A stretch of 64,000 bases of DNA from Rhizobium sp. (GTDB lineage Bacteria; Pseudomonadota; Alphaproteobacteria; Rhizobiales; Rhizobiaceae), in NCBI GenBank assembly GCA_028290545.1, contig JAQGJP010000012.1:16184-80183 (forward strand). Direction: 5' to 3'. Below the pieces are notes generated by a model. It had not been told where the DNA came from. It saw only the letters and a list, made by a program, of their open reading frames with translations, and made no database searches. This document shows positions 24,366 through 32,265 of this stretch, piece by piece; position 1 is the stretch's first letter; the number at the start of each line of letters is the position of its first letter. The position numbers and the translations under genes are program-made.

Positions 24366-25971
24366 GGGCAGGGCTCATATGGTCACGGGATTTCTTGAGA
24401 TCGCGGAGGATTTCGGCGGCGGCATTGCGGCCGGGCGCGCCCATCACCCCGCCACCGGGATGGGTGGAGGAACCGCACATCCAGAGCCCCTGCACGGGGC
24501 TGCGGTATTGCGCGTATCCCGGCACCGGCCGGTTGAACAGCAATTGGTCGAAGGTCAGTTCCCCCTGGAAGATATTGCCTTCCGTGAGTCCGACCTCGGC
24601 TTCAAGCTCGCGAGGCGTGCGCACTTCCATATGCAATATGCGATCGCGGAAACCCGGCGAATAATCAGCGATCTGGCTGACCACGGTTTCGGCGAAGGCG
24701 TTGCGATCTGCATCCGTCCAGTCGCGGCCCTCGACCTTGGGCGGGCAATATTGCACGAAGCAGCTCATGAAATGCTTGCCCGGCTCGGCCATGGTCGGAT
24801 CCAGCGTGGTCGGGATCATCGCATCGATGAAAGGATCGGCGGACCAGCGCCCGGACTTCCAGTCGTCATAGCCGCGCTCGATGCGCTCGACCGTGTCGGT
24901 GAAATGCAAATCGCCCTTGATCGCGGTCGAGCCCTTCGGCAGCGCCGGGAATTCCGGCAGGCCGTCAAGCGCGATATTCACCTTGCCGGAAGATCCCCGC
25001 ATTTTGAAATGCTTGACTCGGTGGACGAATTTTTCCGGCAGCTCCTTCTCATCGACAAGCTTGAGGAAGGTTCGCTTCACATCGGCATTGGAGATCACCA
25101 GGTTGCCCCGCACCTCGTCGCCATTGGCGAGCGCTACACCCTCCGCTTTACCGTTGCGGATGATGACATTGGCAACCTCGCTGTCGGTGAGGATCGTGCC
25201 GCCGGATGCAGTAAACGACGAGGCGAGCGCCCGCGTCACCGATCCCATGCCGCCCCGGGCATAGCCCCAGGCGCCGACCGAACCATCGACCTCGCCCATA
25301 TAGTGATGCAGCAGCACATAAGCCGTGCCGGGGGACATCGGCCCGAGCGCGGTGCCGATGATGCCGGAGAGGGCCAGATAGGCCTTGACCACTTCGGTCT
25401 CGAAATATTCGTCGAGGAAGTCGGAAATCGACATCGTCCAGAAGCGCAGCGTCTGCGCCATCTGCTCCGGGCTGAACTCGCCCGTTTTCCTGGCGAGGAA
25501 CATCAGTTCGGAAATGTCGCGCGGCTTGAACGAGAACGGATCGGGCGCGGTTCGCATCAACAGCGGCTGGATGAACCGGCATTGGCGCGAGACGTCGCGG
25601 GCATAGCGCTCATAGGCTTCCGCATCGCGGGCGGAGTAGCGGGCGAATTCACGCCGATGCTGGTCGTGATCGCGATAGGAGGCGAGGTAGCCGCCCTCGC
25701 GCGTCAGTACCGCCCCACCGTCATAGGCGACTATCTGCAGCCCGTGCTTCGGCAGTTCAAGATCGCGCATGATCTCGGGCCGGAATAGCGAACAGACATA
25801 GGAGCAGTTGGAATAAGTGACGCCCGAGGAAAGCTCGCGGCTGGTCGCCGCCCCGCCCACCCAGGCATTCTTCTCCACCACCGCGACATTGAGTCCGGCA
25901 CGCTGCAGATAACAGGCCGCGACCAGCCCGTTATGGCCGCCCCCGATCATCACTGCGTCATATTTATTCAT
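24352..25971 (-). CDS. PYROXD2-type NAD(P)/FAD-dependent oxidoreductase A
   Basis: A 539-residue flavoprotein with the dinucleotide motif GGGHNGLVAACYLQRAG near its start and the C-terminal block CGSSTHPGGGVMGAPGRNAA. First gene of a four-gene overlapping operon (A, B, GcvT-like, 84-residue protein). Start chosen at 25971 because GGGGAATGAT precedes it. Its promoter region carries a BetI-like palindrome at 26032-26047. As with its paralogue, amine oxidation is inferred from context rather than shown. Confidence 0.85.
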   Translation of the reverse strand: MNKYDAVMIGGGHNGLVAACYLQRAGLNVAVVEKNAWVGGAATSRELSSGVTYSNCSYVCSLFRPEIMRDLELPKHGLQIVAYDGGAVLTREGGYLASYRDHDQHRREFARYSARDAEAYERYARDVSRQCRFIQPLLMRTAPDPFSFKPRDISELMFLARKTGEFSPEQMAQTLRFWTMSISDFLDEYFETEVVKAYLALSGIIGTALGPMSPGTAYVLLHHYMGEVDGSVGAWGYARGGMGSVTRALASSFTASGGTILTDSEVANVIIRNGKAEGVALANGDEVRGNLVISNADVKRTFLKLVDEKELPEKFVHRVKHFKMRGSSGKVNIALDGLPEFPALPKGSTAIKGDLHFTDTVERIERGYDDWKSGRWSADPFIDAMIPTTLDPTMAEPGKHFMSCFVQYCPPKVEGRDWTDADRNAFAETVVSQIADYSPGFRDRILHMEVRTPRELEAEVGLTEGNIFQGELTFDQLLFNRPVPGYAQYRSPVQGLWMCGSSTHPGGGVMGAPGRNAAAEILRDLKKSRDHMSPAHDIL

Positions 25972-26031
25972 ATCATTCCCCAGATTGCGCAAGGAGATTT
26001 GCCATATAAAGCATGATCTTGTCCACATATT

Positions 26032-26053
26032 TTGAATGAACATTCAGCAAGTA
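26032..26053. promoter_or_regulatory. BetI-like operator, copy 1
   Basis: The sequence TTGAATGAACATTCAG followed by CAAGTA is in the divergent promoter of the FAD operon and the methyltransferase gene. The core has the TTGA-N8-TCAA-like layout of E. coli BetI sites (last base G instead of A) and contains the perfect palindrome TGAATG-AA-CATTCA. The same 22 bases, with two changes, are in front of the Rieske gene (30442-30463). Confidence 0.7.
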
Positions 26054-26120
26054 TCTTGCAATTGACTGAAATCGCGATAGGATTTTTACTGTGTAGTGGA
26101 ACGACGGGGAGCCAAAGGGA

Positions 26121-26906
26121 ATGACAGACGCTGAACCGGAATATGACGACATCCATATGCGCTTTCTGGAACTGCTGTGGGGCGACGGCTATCTCTCGCC
26201 GGGCGGGCCGGCGGAGGTGGAGCGGGTGCTCGCCGGCATCGATCTCGAAGGCAGGCGTGTGCTCGATCTCGGTTGCGGTTCGGGCGGCATCACGCTGTTC
26301 ATCGCCAAGAAATTTAATCCGAAGCAGATCGTCGGTTTCGATGTCGAACTGCCGGTCATCGAGCAAGCGCGTCGGCGCGCGACTGACGCCGGTCTCGCGG
26401 GCCGCGTCGAGTTCACGCAGGGGCCGCCGGGGCCTCTGCCCTTTCCCGACCAGAGCTTCAATGTGGTCTTCTCCAAGGATGCAATGGTTCACATCGCCGA
26501 CAAGGATGCGGTATTCGCCGATATTTTCCGCGTCCTGAAGCCGGGCGGGATTTTTGCCGCCTCGGACTGGTTGATTTCCCATGACGACGAGCCGACCGCC
26601 GACATGAAGGCCTATATCGCAGCCGAGGGGCTGAGCTTCGGCATGGCCTCGCCAAGGCGCTATCGCGAGGCGATGGAGAAGGCCGGTTTTACCGACGTCA
26701 AGACCGACAATCGCAATGGTTGGTATCGCGACGAGGCAGCGCGGGAATTGAAACGGCTGCAGACCGAGCTATATGACCAGGCTGTGGCGCTGACTGGCGA
26801 GGCATTTGTTGACAAGAACATCCGCACCTGGGTCGCCATGCAAAAGGTGCTTGACAGCGGGGAGCATTGTCCTACGCACTTGAGCGCAATCAAACCGGAC
26901 GTGTGA
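26121..26906 (+). CDS. phosphoethanolamine N-methyltransferase-like SAM methyltransferase
   Basis: A 261-residue class I methyltransferase with motif I VLDLGCGSGGITLF (about 47-60). The segments RFLELLWGDGYLSPGG before it and FSKDAMVHI later match the PMT group that methylates phosphoethanolamine towards choline. No signal or membrane segment. It faces the FAD/GcvT operon across a BetI-like operator and precedes the BetI-type gene. A sarcosine/dimethylglycine-type or other small-amine methyltransferase is the alternative. Confidence 0.8.
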   Translation: MTDAEPEYDDIHMRFLELLWGDGYLSPGGPAEVERVLAGIDLEGRRVLDLGCGSGGITLFIAKKFNPKQIVGFDVELPVIEQARRRATDAGLAGRVEFTQGPPGPLPFPDQSFNVVFSKDAMVHIADKDAVFADIFRVLKPGGIFAASDWLISHDDEPTADMKAYIAAEGLSFGMASPRRYREAMEKAGFTDVKTDNRNGWYRDEAARELKRLQTELYDQAVALTGEAFVDKNIRTWVAMQKVLDSGEHCPTHLSAIKPDV

Positions 26907-26946
26907 TTTGCCAACTGGATTTGTCCGGCAAACCACCCCTGCTATC

Positions 26947-27618
26947 ATGGAATTGGCGAACGGCATGAATGTTGCCCAGGCAATCGACCCCGACAAGAAG
27001 AGCCGCAAGGCCTCCAAGGAAACCCGCCAGCAGCAGCTGATCGAGGCAACGATCGATTCGCTCGCCAAGCGCGGTTATTCCGACACAACGCTCGCCAATG
27101 TCGCCGATGGCGCCAAGCTGTCGCGCGGCATCGTCAATTTCCATTTCGAAAGCAAGGAGAAGCTGCTCGTCTCCACGCTGCAATACATGGCCGACGAATA
27201 TGCAGGCCATTGGAACGCAGCGCTGCAAAAGGCCGACAGGAGCGCGGCCGGCCGCATCTGGGCGCTGGTCAATGCCGATTTCGACCGCAAGATCTGCACC
27301 AAACGCAAGCTCGCCGCCTGGTGTGCATTCTGGGGCGAGGCGAAATCGCGTCCAACCTACCAGGCGCTATGTGGCGCGAGCGACCTCAATTACCAGAGGA
27401 CTTTCGTCGGTCTCTGCACGGAATTGAAGGCGGAAGGCGGTTACGCTTATGACCCCGAACCCATGGCGCTGGGCATCTGCTCGATGATGGAAGGCCTGTG
27501 GTTCCGGCTGATGATGAATGACGGCCTGACGCGCGACAAGGCGTTGCGCGCGGCAATCGAATATGTAGCAGCGGTCTTCCCGAAGCACATTTCGACGGAC
27601 GGCGTGAAGAAGATTTAA
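26947..27618 (+). CDS. BetI-type TetR-family repressor
   Basis: A 223-residue TetR regulator. The helix-turn-helix (about 20-70) reads RQQQLIEATIDSLAKRGYSD and TTLANVADGAKLSRGIVNFH, and the ligand domain has AAWCAFWGEAKSRPTYQ and GLWFRLMMNDGLTRDKALRA as in BetI. E. coli BetI represses choline/betaine genes and is relieved by choline. Two BetI-like palindromes lie nearby (26032 and 30442), so it probably controls the local amine genes. Start 26947 is uncertain; 26965 is also possible. Confidence 0.88.
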   Translation: MELANGMNVAQAIDPDKKSRKASKETRQQQLIEATIDSLAKRGYSDTTLANVADGAKLSRGIVNFHFESKEKLLVSTLQYMADEYAGHWNAALQKADRSAAGRIWALVNADFDRKICTKRKLAAWCAFWGEAKSRPTYQALCGASDLNYQRTFVGLCTELKAEGGYAYDPEPMALGICSMMEGLWFRLMMNDGLTRDKALRAAIEYVAAVFPKHISTDGVKKI

Positions 27619-27665
27619 GCCATTAGAGCTTTATGCTTTCCTTATGCACGATCAGTGCCAATCCA

Positions 27666-27684
27666 ATCGAGATTTTATCTCGAT
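27666..27684. repeat. perfect 8-bp inverted repeat after the repressor gene
   Basis: ATCGAGAT (27666-27673) and ATCTCGAT (27677-27684) flank TTT. No T-run follows, so a terminator is doubtful. It could be an operator for the small gene at 27728, but the sequence differs from the BetI-like sites. Confidence 0.4.
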
Positions 27685-27727
27685 CAGTCTAGATATTGGT
27701 CATCATCAACAGCGGTGATTGAATATC

Positions 27728-27952
27728 ATGACACGCAAACAACAAAACTCCCTTCAGTCGCTCACCACGCGGCTGATCCAGATTCGGCATGAGCTGGCCC
27801 GCCATGCGAGGCTGCGCCGCCATCCCGAGGAAGCGCATGGCGACTTCCGCCAGCCATCGAAATTTTCTCTGCTGATGCTGATCGGCCTGACGGCAGTCGG
27901 CGTAATCGCCGCCATCAGTGCGATCCAGATTCTGGAAGCGGCGGTCGGCTAA
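27728..27952 (+). CDS. small single-pass membrane protein, hypothetical
   Basis: A 74-residue protein with a basic N-terminal half (LIQIRHELARHARLRRHPEE) and one C-terminal membrane helix (FSLLMLIGLTAVGVIAAISAI). It ends six bases before the DapA-like gene, so the two are probably co-transcribed. I do not recognise a family. Confidence 0.55.
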   Translation: MTRKQQNSLQSLTTRLIQIRHELARHARLRRHPEEAHGDFRQPSKFSLLMLIGLTAVGVIAAISAIQILEAAVG

Positions 27953-27958
27953 TCTCTC

Positions 27959-28864
27959 ATGCAAAGTCCTCTCCAACGAACGCTGCCAGCCGGCGCCTTC
28001 TGCGATCTTGTGACGCCGTTCCGCAACGGCGCCATCGATACCGAAGCGCTGGCCAACCTGGTCAAATGGCAGATCCGCAGCGGCATTTCCGGAATCGTGG
28101 TCTGCGGCGAGGCAGGCGAAGCAACATCACTGACACGCGACGAACGCGCCGCCGTCATCCGCTGCGCGATCGAGACTGCCGGAGATCAGTTGCCGGTCAT
28201 TGCCGGCACCGGCACCAATGCGACCGCATCGACGATCGACCTGACGACGGATGCCGCGCAGCTTGGCGCCGCCGCAGCCGTCATCGTCACGCCCTATTAC
28301 AATAAACCGTCGCAGGAAGGTATCTTCCGCCATTACGAGCAAATCGCCGCAGCCGTGAACATTCCTATCGTCATCTGCAATGCACCGGCCCGCACGGCAA
28401 GCGATCTGGCGCCGCGGACTCTGGAACGCCTGGCAACAATTGCCGGCATCGTCGGCCTTCAGGACTGCACGGGAGATCTCGGCCGGCTGGCGCTGATCCC
28501 CCCGGGCCTGAAAAACCGGTTCAGGCAGTATTCCGGCCATGATCTGACGGCGTTTTCGTTCAATCTTGCCGGTGGCGCCGGTTCTTTCTCGGTCGCCGCA
28601 AACATCGCCCCGCGCTTCGTCAGCGCCATGCATGATGCGTTGCGCACCGGCAATCTGGACGCCGCCATCACCCTCAATGCCCGCGTCAATCCGATCCTGC
28701 AGGTGCTGGAGCGCGAACCAGGCCCGGCAACCGTGAAACAGGCGCTGGCGATTCTGCGCGACCTTGATCCGGAACTTCGCCTGCCGTTGACACCGATCGC
28801 ACCTGAAACGGCGGCGGCGCTTCGCACGGCACTCGTATCGCTTTCAAATGCGGACCAGCGCTGA
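27959..28864 (+). CDS. DapA-superfamily protein lacking the canonical catalytic residues
   Basis: A 301-residue protein clearly related to dihydrodipicolinate synthase along its whole length (VIAGTGTNATAS, VTPYYNKPSQEG, PARTASDL). Key residues are replaced when aligned to E. coli DapA. The Schiff-base lysine (Lys161 in GIKEAT) is Gln168 in GLQDCT; Thr44-Thr45 of GTTGES are Glu51-Ala52; Tyr133 is Cys140. Tyr114 (Tyr107) and Arg145 (Arg138) remain. It is therefore unlikely to make dihydrodipicolinate and should not be annotated as DapA. Its actual role is unknown; it sits between a BetI-type regulator and a Rieske oxygenase. Confidence 0.85.
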   Translation: MQSPLQRTLPAGAFCDLVTPFRNGAIDTEALANLVKWQIRSGISGIVVCGEAGEATSLTRDERAAVIRCAIETAGDQLPVIAGTGTNATASTIDLTTDAAQLGAAAAVIVTPYYNKPSQEGIFRHYEQIAAAVNIPIVICNAPARTASDLAPRTLERLATIAGIVGLQDCTGDLGRLALIPPGLKNRFRQYSGHDLTAFSFNLAGGAGSFSVAANIAPRFVSAMHDALRTGNLDAAITLNARVNPILQVLEREPGPATVKQALAILRDLDPELRLPLTPIAPETAAALRTALVSLSNADQR

Positions 28865-28913
28865 AGCCGTCTGACCGCCCTCATCCCAATCCCAATGAGC
28901 AAGGAGCCCCATC

Positions 28914-29183
28914 ATGGGCAGTCTCAGTCGTCCACAATGGAACACCACGTCCACCGCCCGCTTCACCATCGGCCGCGATCACCACGGCTGGTGGGTGGTG
29001 CAGGACCGGCTCGGCCGCGTCGGCGGCCTGTTTGCCAGCGAAGACGCGGCACAGCATTTCGCGGCCGGGGAATGCGGCCACGATTCGTCGAAAATCTGCA
29101 TCGCGCCCGACAATGCCGAGGTCGAGCTCTTCGACGAACGAGCCGACGCCCTTGTGCCGATCGGCCAGCGTGCTGGCGCATAA
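28914..29183 (+). CDS. small hypothetical protein
   Basis: An 89-residue soluble protein with a short beta-rich segment (FTIGRDHHGWWVVQDRLGRVGGLF, continuing SEDAAQHFA) that recalls DUF2188-like small proteins. Preceded by AAGGAG seven bases before the ATG. It follows the DapA-like gene by 49 bases. No function can be proposed. Confidence 0.65.
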   Translation: MGSLSRPQWNTTSTARFTIGRDHHGWWVVQDRLGRVGGLFASEDAAQHFAAGECGHDSSKICIAPDNAEVELFDERADALVPIGQRAGA

Positions 29184-29217
29184 CCAGCGTCTGCGCCGCG
29201 CCTAGAGGCTCTTGAGC

Positions 29218-30429
29218 CTATTCGACGAGGCCCTTCGCCCCGCGCATCGATGCATTGATGGCGGCGATCTCTGTTTCGTGCGGCGCGCTGTCGAGCGTCA
29301 TTACCGGCAGTACGGCGCGCAAATGGTCATGATGGGTGCGGACGCCATATTCGAGGTCCGAGAGATAGAAGCTGTTGAAATGCTTCGACGCCATCGCTTC
29401 ATTCGACCACTGCGTCAGTTGCACGTCCTCCGCCTGCGTATCGAGATCGATGCGCATGGCGAGATAACGGGCGGCGCGGCCACGGCGGCTTTCCTCGCGA
29501 TACCGGTAGACGCCTCCACGCAGCATTGAACGGTTCTTGGTCAGCGGGAATTCCTGGTAGAACTGGATGGTTTCAGGCGTCACCGCGATGACCGCATTCG
29601 GGAACATGCCGAAATAGATCCAGGCTTTCCTCAGATGCTCCGGCAGATGCGGCGCTTGCTCGCTGATCCTGACATAATTGCGGACGCTCCAGCGGCGGCC
29701 GGCATGCGGATTGAAAGTCGCGAACGACCGGCAGATGCCGTTGACGAAAGGTTCGTCGAAATAGGTCGAGCCATAGAGATCCTGCAGCGCCGGATGCGCC
29801 ATGGCGACGTGGTAACCCTCATTGTCGACGTCGCGCACCGATTTCCAGTTGACCTCGGAAATCTGGGTCCAGGGCTCGCCGGTGGGAACGACGCTCTCGG
29901 GCAGATAGTGGCCGAGCTCCTGCGAGAATGGCTTGAGCAGATCGGCGACCGAACCCTGCGGTCCCTTCTCGAAGCGAAGGAAGATGAAGCCCATCCAGAT
30001 CTCGCTCTCGAGTTCGGTCAAGCCGAAGGTTTTCTTGTCCATCGGCGGAAAGGAATTCGGCCGCGATGGTCCACGCAGCGTGCCGTCCAGATTGTAAACC
30101 CAGCCATGGAACGGACAGACCAATGCATTGCGGCAGGCGCCCTTGTCGTCGGCGACCAGTCGTGAACCGCGATGTTTGCAGATGTTGTGAAAGGCACGGA
30201 TCACGCCATCCTGGCCGCGCAGAACCAGCGCACGCTCGCCGACGATGTCGAGCGTGATATAATTGCCAGGTTCAGGCAGGTCGGAGACATGGCAGGCGAT
30301 CTGCCAGTGCTCGCGGAACACATGCTGCTTTTCGAGTTCGAACAGGGCATCGCTGTGATAGGTCCAGCCGGGCAGGCCGCGGCGGTCCCAGTCGTTGGGG
30401 ATGCTCAGATCACGCACCAGCTCGTTCAT
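29218..30429 (-). CDS. Rieske non-heme iron oxygenase, alpha subunit (GbcA/Stc2-like)
   Basis: A 403-residue aromatic-ring-hydroxylating-type oxygenase. The Rieske cluster ligands are C84-H86 (CKHRG) and C105-H108 (CPFHGW). The mononuclear iron site is NEGYHVAMAH (His207, His212). The family includes glycine betaine, carnitine and stachydrine demethylating oxygenases. Start 30429 is chosen because GGAGTGGGGC precedes it; an ATG at 30459 would code across the operator-like motif. No ferredoxin-reductase subunit is nearby. Substrate is inferred from the BetI-like operator and the carnitine genes. Confidence 0.88.
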   Translation of the reverse strand: MNELVRDLSIPNDWDRRGLPGWTYHSDALFELEKQHVFREHWQIACHVSDLPEPGNYITLDIVGERALVLRGQDGVIRAFHNICKHRGSRLVADDKGACRNALVCPFHGWVYNLDGTLRGPSRPNSFPPMDKKTFGLTELESEIWMGFIFLRFEKGPQGSVADLLKPFSQELGHYLPESVVPTGEPWTQISEVNWKSVRDVDNEGYHVAMAHPALQDLYGSTYFDEPFVNGICRSFATFNPHAGRRWSVRNYVRISEQAPHLPEHLRKAWIYFGMFPNAVIAVTPETIQFYQEFPLTKNRSMLRGGVYRYREESRRGRAARYLAMRIDLDTQAEDVQLTQWSNEAMASKHFNSFYLSDLEYGVRTHHDHLRAVLPVMTLDSAPHETEIAAINASMRGAKGLVE

Positions 30430-30441
30430 GCCCCACTCCGG

Positions 30442-30463
30442 TATTTGCTGAATATTCATTCAA
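30442..30463. promoter_or_regulatory. BetI-like operator, copy 2
   Basis: Read on the minus strand it is TTGAATGAATATTCAG followed by CAAATA, differing from copy 1 (26032-26053) at only two of 22 positions. It lies 12 bases upstream of the Rieske start codon. The conserved flank beyond the palindrome suggests a shared promoter element as well as a repressor site. Confidence 0.7.
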
Positions 30464-30763
30464 TATAAACATATTTATCATTATATCGCAATAGCTTGAG
30501 TTGATTTCATGCGTGGAGACGTTGGTACCGTATGCCTCAATAACCGAAAAATCGCATGTTCGCTCAAGGGGATGGCATGCCTGGAACCAGCAAGAAATTT
30601 GCTGGATTCATCGAAGCAAAGTCTTAATTCCTGGCGTTGTGATATCCCGAACAAATCCGGCGGAATACCTTCACGCATGAAACGCCGGGTTGTTACCAAC
30701 CGTATTGCACCGGCAGCCCAAGGCGCGTTGGCCAGTTGAAGTCACTCGCGTTGGCGCTTCAAA
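30464..30763. other. intergenic stretch with no recognised gene
   Basis: About 300 bases upstream of the Rieske promoter. The short open frames here have no protein-family features and no ribosome-binding sites. The first 30 bases are AT-rich and may hold the Rieske promoter. I see nothing else. Confidence 0.5.
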
Positions 30764-31006
30764 TCAGGTCGCGCTGCCATCGGCAGGCAATTTAACGATG
30801 ACCACGCCGAGAACATCGCCTTCCGCTTCGCATATCTCTATGGATTGGATGCAATCGGGGCCATCGGCTGTTGCCTGTTCTATGCGAAGATTGCGGGCAA
30901 GATCGATGGCGGCGAGCCGGGCGGCATCGATATCGGCAAATTCCGTGCCGAACAGGTCATCGACCAGCTCGGTATCGGTTCTGAGATGAAAAAAGAAGTG
31001 CGGCAA
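30764..31006 (-). CDS. DUF6894-like small protein
   Basis: An 80-residue protein starting PHFFFHLRTDTELVDDLFG and continuing TEFADIDAARLAAIDLARNL, the pattern of the rhizobial DUF6894 family. The start is TTG at 31006, which gives the normal family N-terminus; an ATG further upstream would add an unrelated tail. Function unknown. The next 285 bases to the LysR gene are AT-rich with no gene seen. Confidence 0.65.
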   Translation of the reverse strand: MPHFFFHLRTDTELVDDLFGTEFADIDAARLAAIDLARNLRIEQATADGPDCIQSIEICEAEGDVLGVVIVKLPADGSAT

Positions 31007-31291
31007 TAGAGGCTTTCGGGTTAGTGGCTGGTTTCCACCGTAACGTTGAAGTTTACCGGGCGATCGCCTCCAGACAATCAGCGGCTCTGCGGCCACTCAC
31101 ACAATACACACACCGGCAGCCTCTTGATGCGTCAAAATGGCAAAGACAACATGACACATAATTTCGAAATTCAAACCACCTAAAACGCGCATCATCGCTA
31201 ATTTACCACACTTTTACATAAGCAACGATTACAGCGAATGCCGGCCCTCATTTGCGAACAATCTGCAGCGCGACGGCCCGGATACGAACCC

Positions 31292-32203
31292 TCAGAGGGC
31301 GGTTTCCTTGAACAGCCAGTCGCGGAACAGGATCGCCTCGGCCTTCAACCGTTTCTGACCCTCCGGCAGCACTATATAATGCGATTCCTCGATCGGGATT
31401 GCCATATCCACCGGCCGCACGAGCCGTCCGTCGCGAAGGTAGGGCTCGGCAAGATTGAGCTGAATGATCGCCGGACCAAGGCCGGCCGCGGCCATTTCCA
31501 GCGCCGAAACCGTGGTGTCGATATTCATGCCGGCGGTGGGCGGCAGGTTGAGGCCCAGAGGCTTCACCAGACGTTGCCAGAGGTTCTCATAACCCGTGAC
31601 GTGGATCAGCGGCGCGGATGACAGCAGCGATTTCAGCCGTGCGATATCATCGTCACCCTCCGCCATGCCGGGCGCGCAAATGGGCACTGCCGGCTGGCGC
31701 ACGAGAATGGTCGATTGGAAGCCGGGCCAGTTGCCATCACCGAAACGGATATCGACATCGGCAAGATCATCGCTGGCTGCCGGTGCCCAGACGACCGTGG
31801 AAATCCTCAGCGAAATATCCGGCCATTGCCGGGTGAAGCTGACCAGCCGCGGCGCGAGCCACAGAACCATGAAGGAAATCGGCACGCGGATGGTCAAAGT
31901 GCGCTTGCCGACCGGGCCGAACAATCCGGCAGTGGCAGCGGCAAGTTCATCGAAACTGTTGCGCAGCGGCGGCAGGTAGGCGGCGCCCTTTTCGGTGAGC
32001 CGGAGACTGCGCGGCAAGCGCTCGAACAGCGTGACGCCCAGATGTCGTTCCAGCGAACGCACCTGATGGCTGACGGCGGCCTGCGTCAGGCTCAGTTCGC
32101 CGGCGGCCAGCGTGAAGCTTTCATGCCGCGCTGCAGCCTCGAAGGCACGCAGCCAGGCGAGCGGCGGCAGCTGATAGCCGGCAAAGGGATTGTGATCGTT
32201 CAT
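31292..32203 (-). CDS. LysR-family regulator (GcvA-like)
   Basis: A 303-residue LysR regulator with the N-terminal helix-turn-helix (LAWLRAFEAAARHESFTLAA, then GELSLTQAAVSHQVRSLERHLG) of the GcvA subgroup and a C-terminal ligand domain. It is the last gene after the HIBADH-like and GMC genes on the same strand, 62 bases downstream, so it may regulate them and the divergent MttB-family gene. Confidence 0.9.
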   Translation of the reverse strand: MNDHNPFAGYQLPPLAWLRAFEAAARHESFTLAAGELSLTQAAVSHQVRSLERHLGVTLFERLPRSLRLTEKGAAYLPPLRNSFDELAAATAGLFGPVGKRTLTIRVPISFMVLWLAPRLVSFTRQWPDISLRISTVVWAPAASDDLADVDIRFGDGNWPGFQSTILVRQPAVPICAPGMAEGDDDIARLKSLLSSAPLIHVTGYENLWQRLVKPLGLNLPPTAGMNIDTTVSALEMAAAGLGPAIIQLNLAEPYLRDGRLVRPVDMAIPIEESHYIVLPEGQKRLKAEAILFRDWLFKETAL

Positions 32204-32265
32204 CGGGCGGGCTTGTTGGGTGCGAGTTGGCCGCGACTCTAACCAGAGATTCTTCATTTGGGAAG

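Noticed and set aside
27959..28864. Annotation as 4-hydroxy-tetrahydrodipicolinate synthase
   Set aside because: The Schiff-base lysine and two of three catalytic-triad residues are missing, so the activity should not be assigned.
30430..30459. Upstream ATG for the Rieske gene (10 more residues)
   Set aside because: It would code through the BetI-like operator and lacks a binding site, whereas GGAGTGGGGC precedes the ATG at 30429.
30481..30739. Short open frames on both strands in the gap before the DUF6894-like gene
   Set aside because: No ribosome-binding sites, no family pattern, and the two frames overlap each other.
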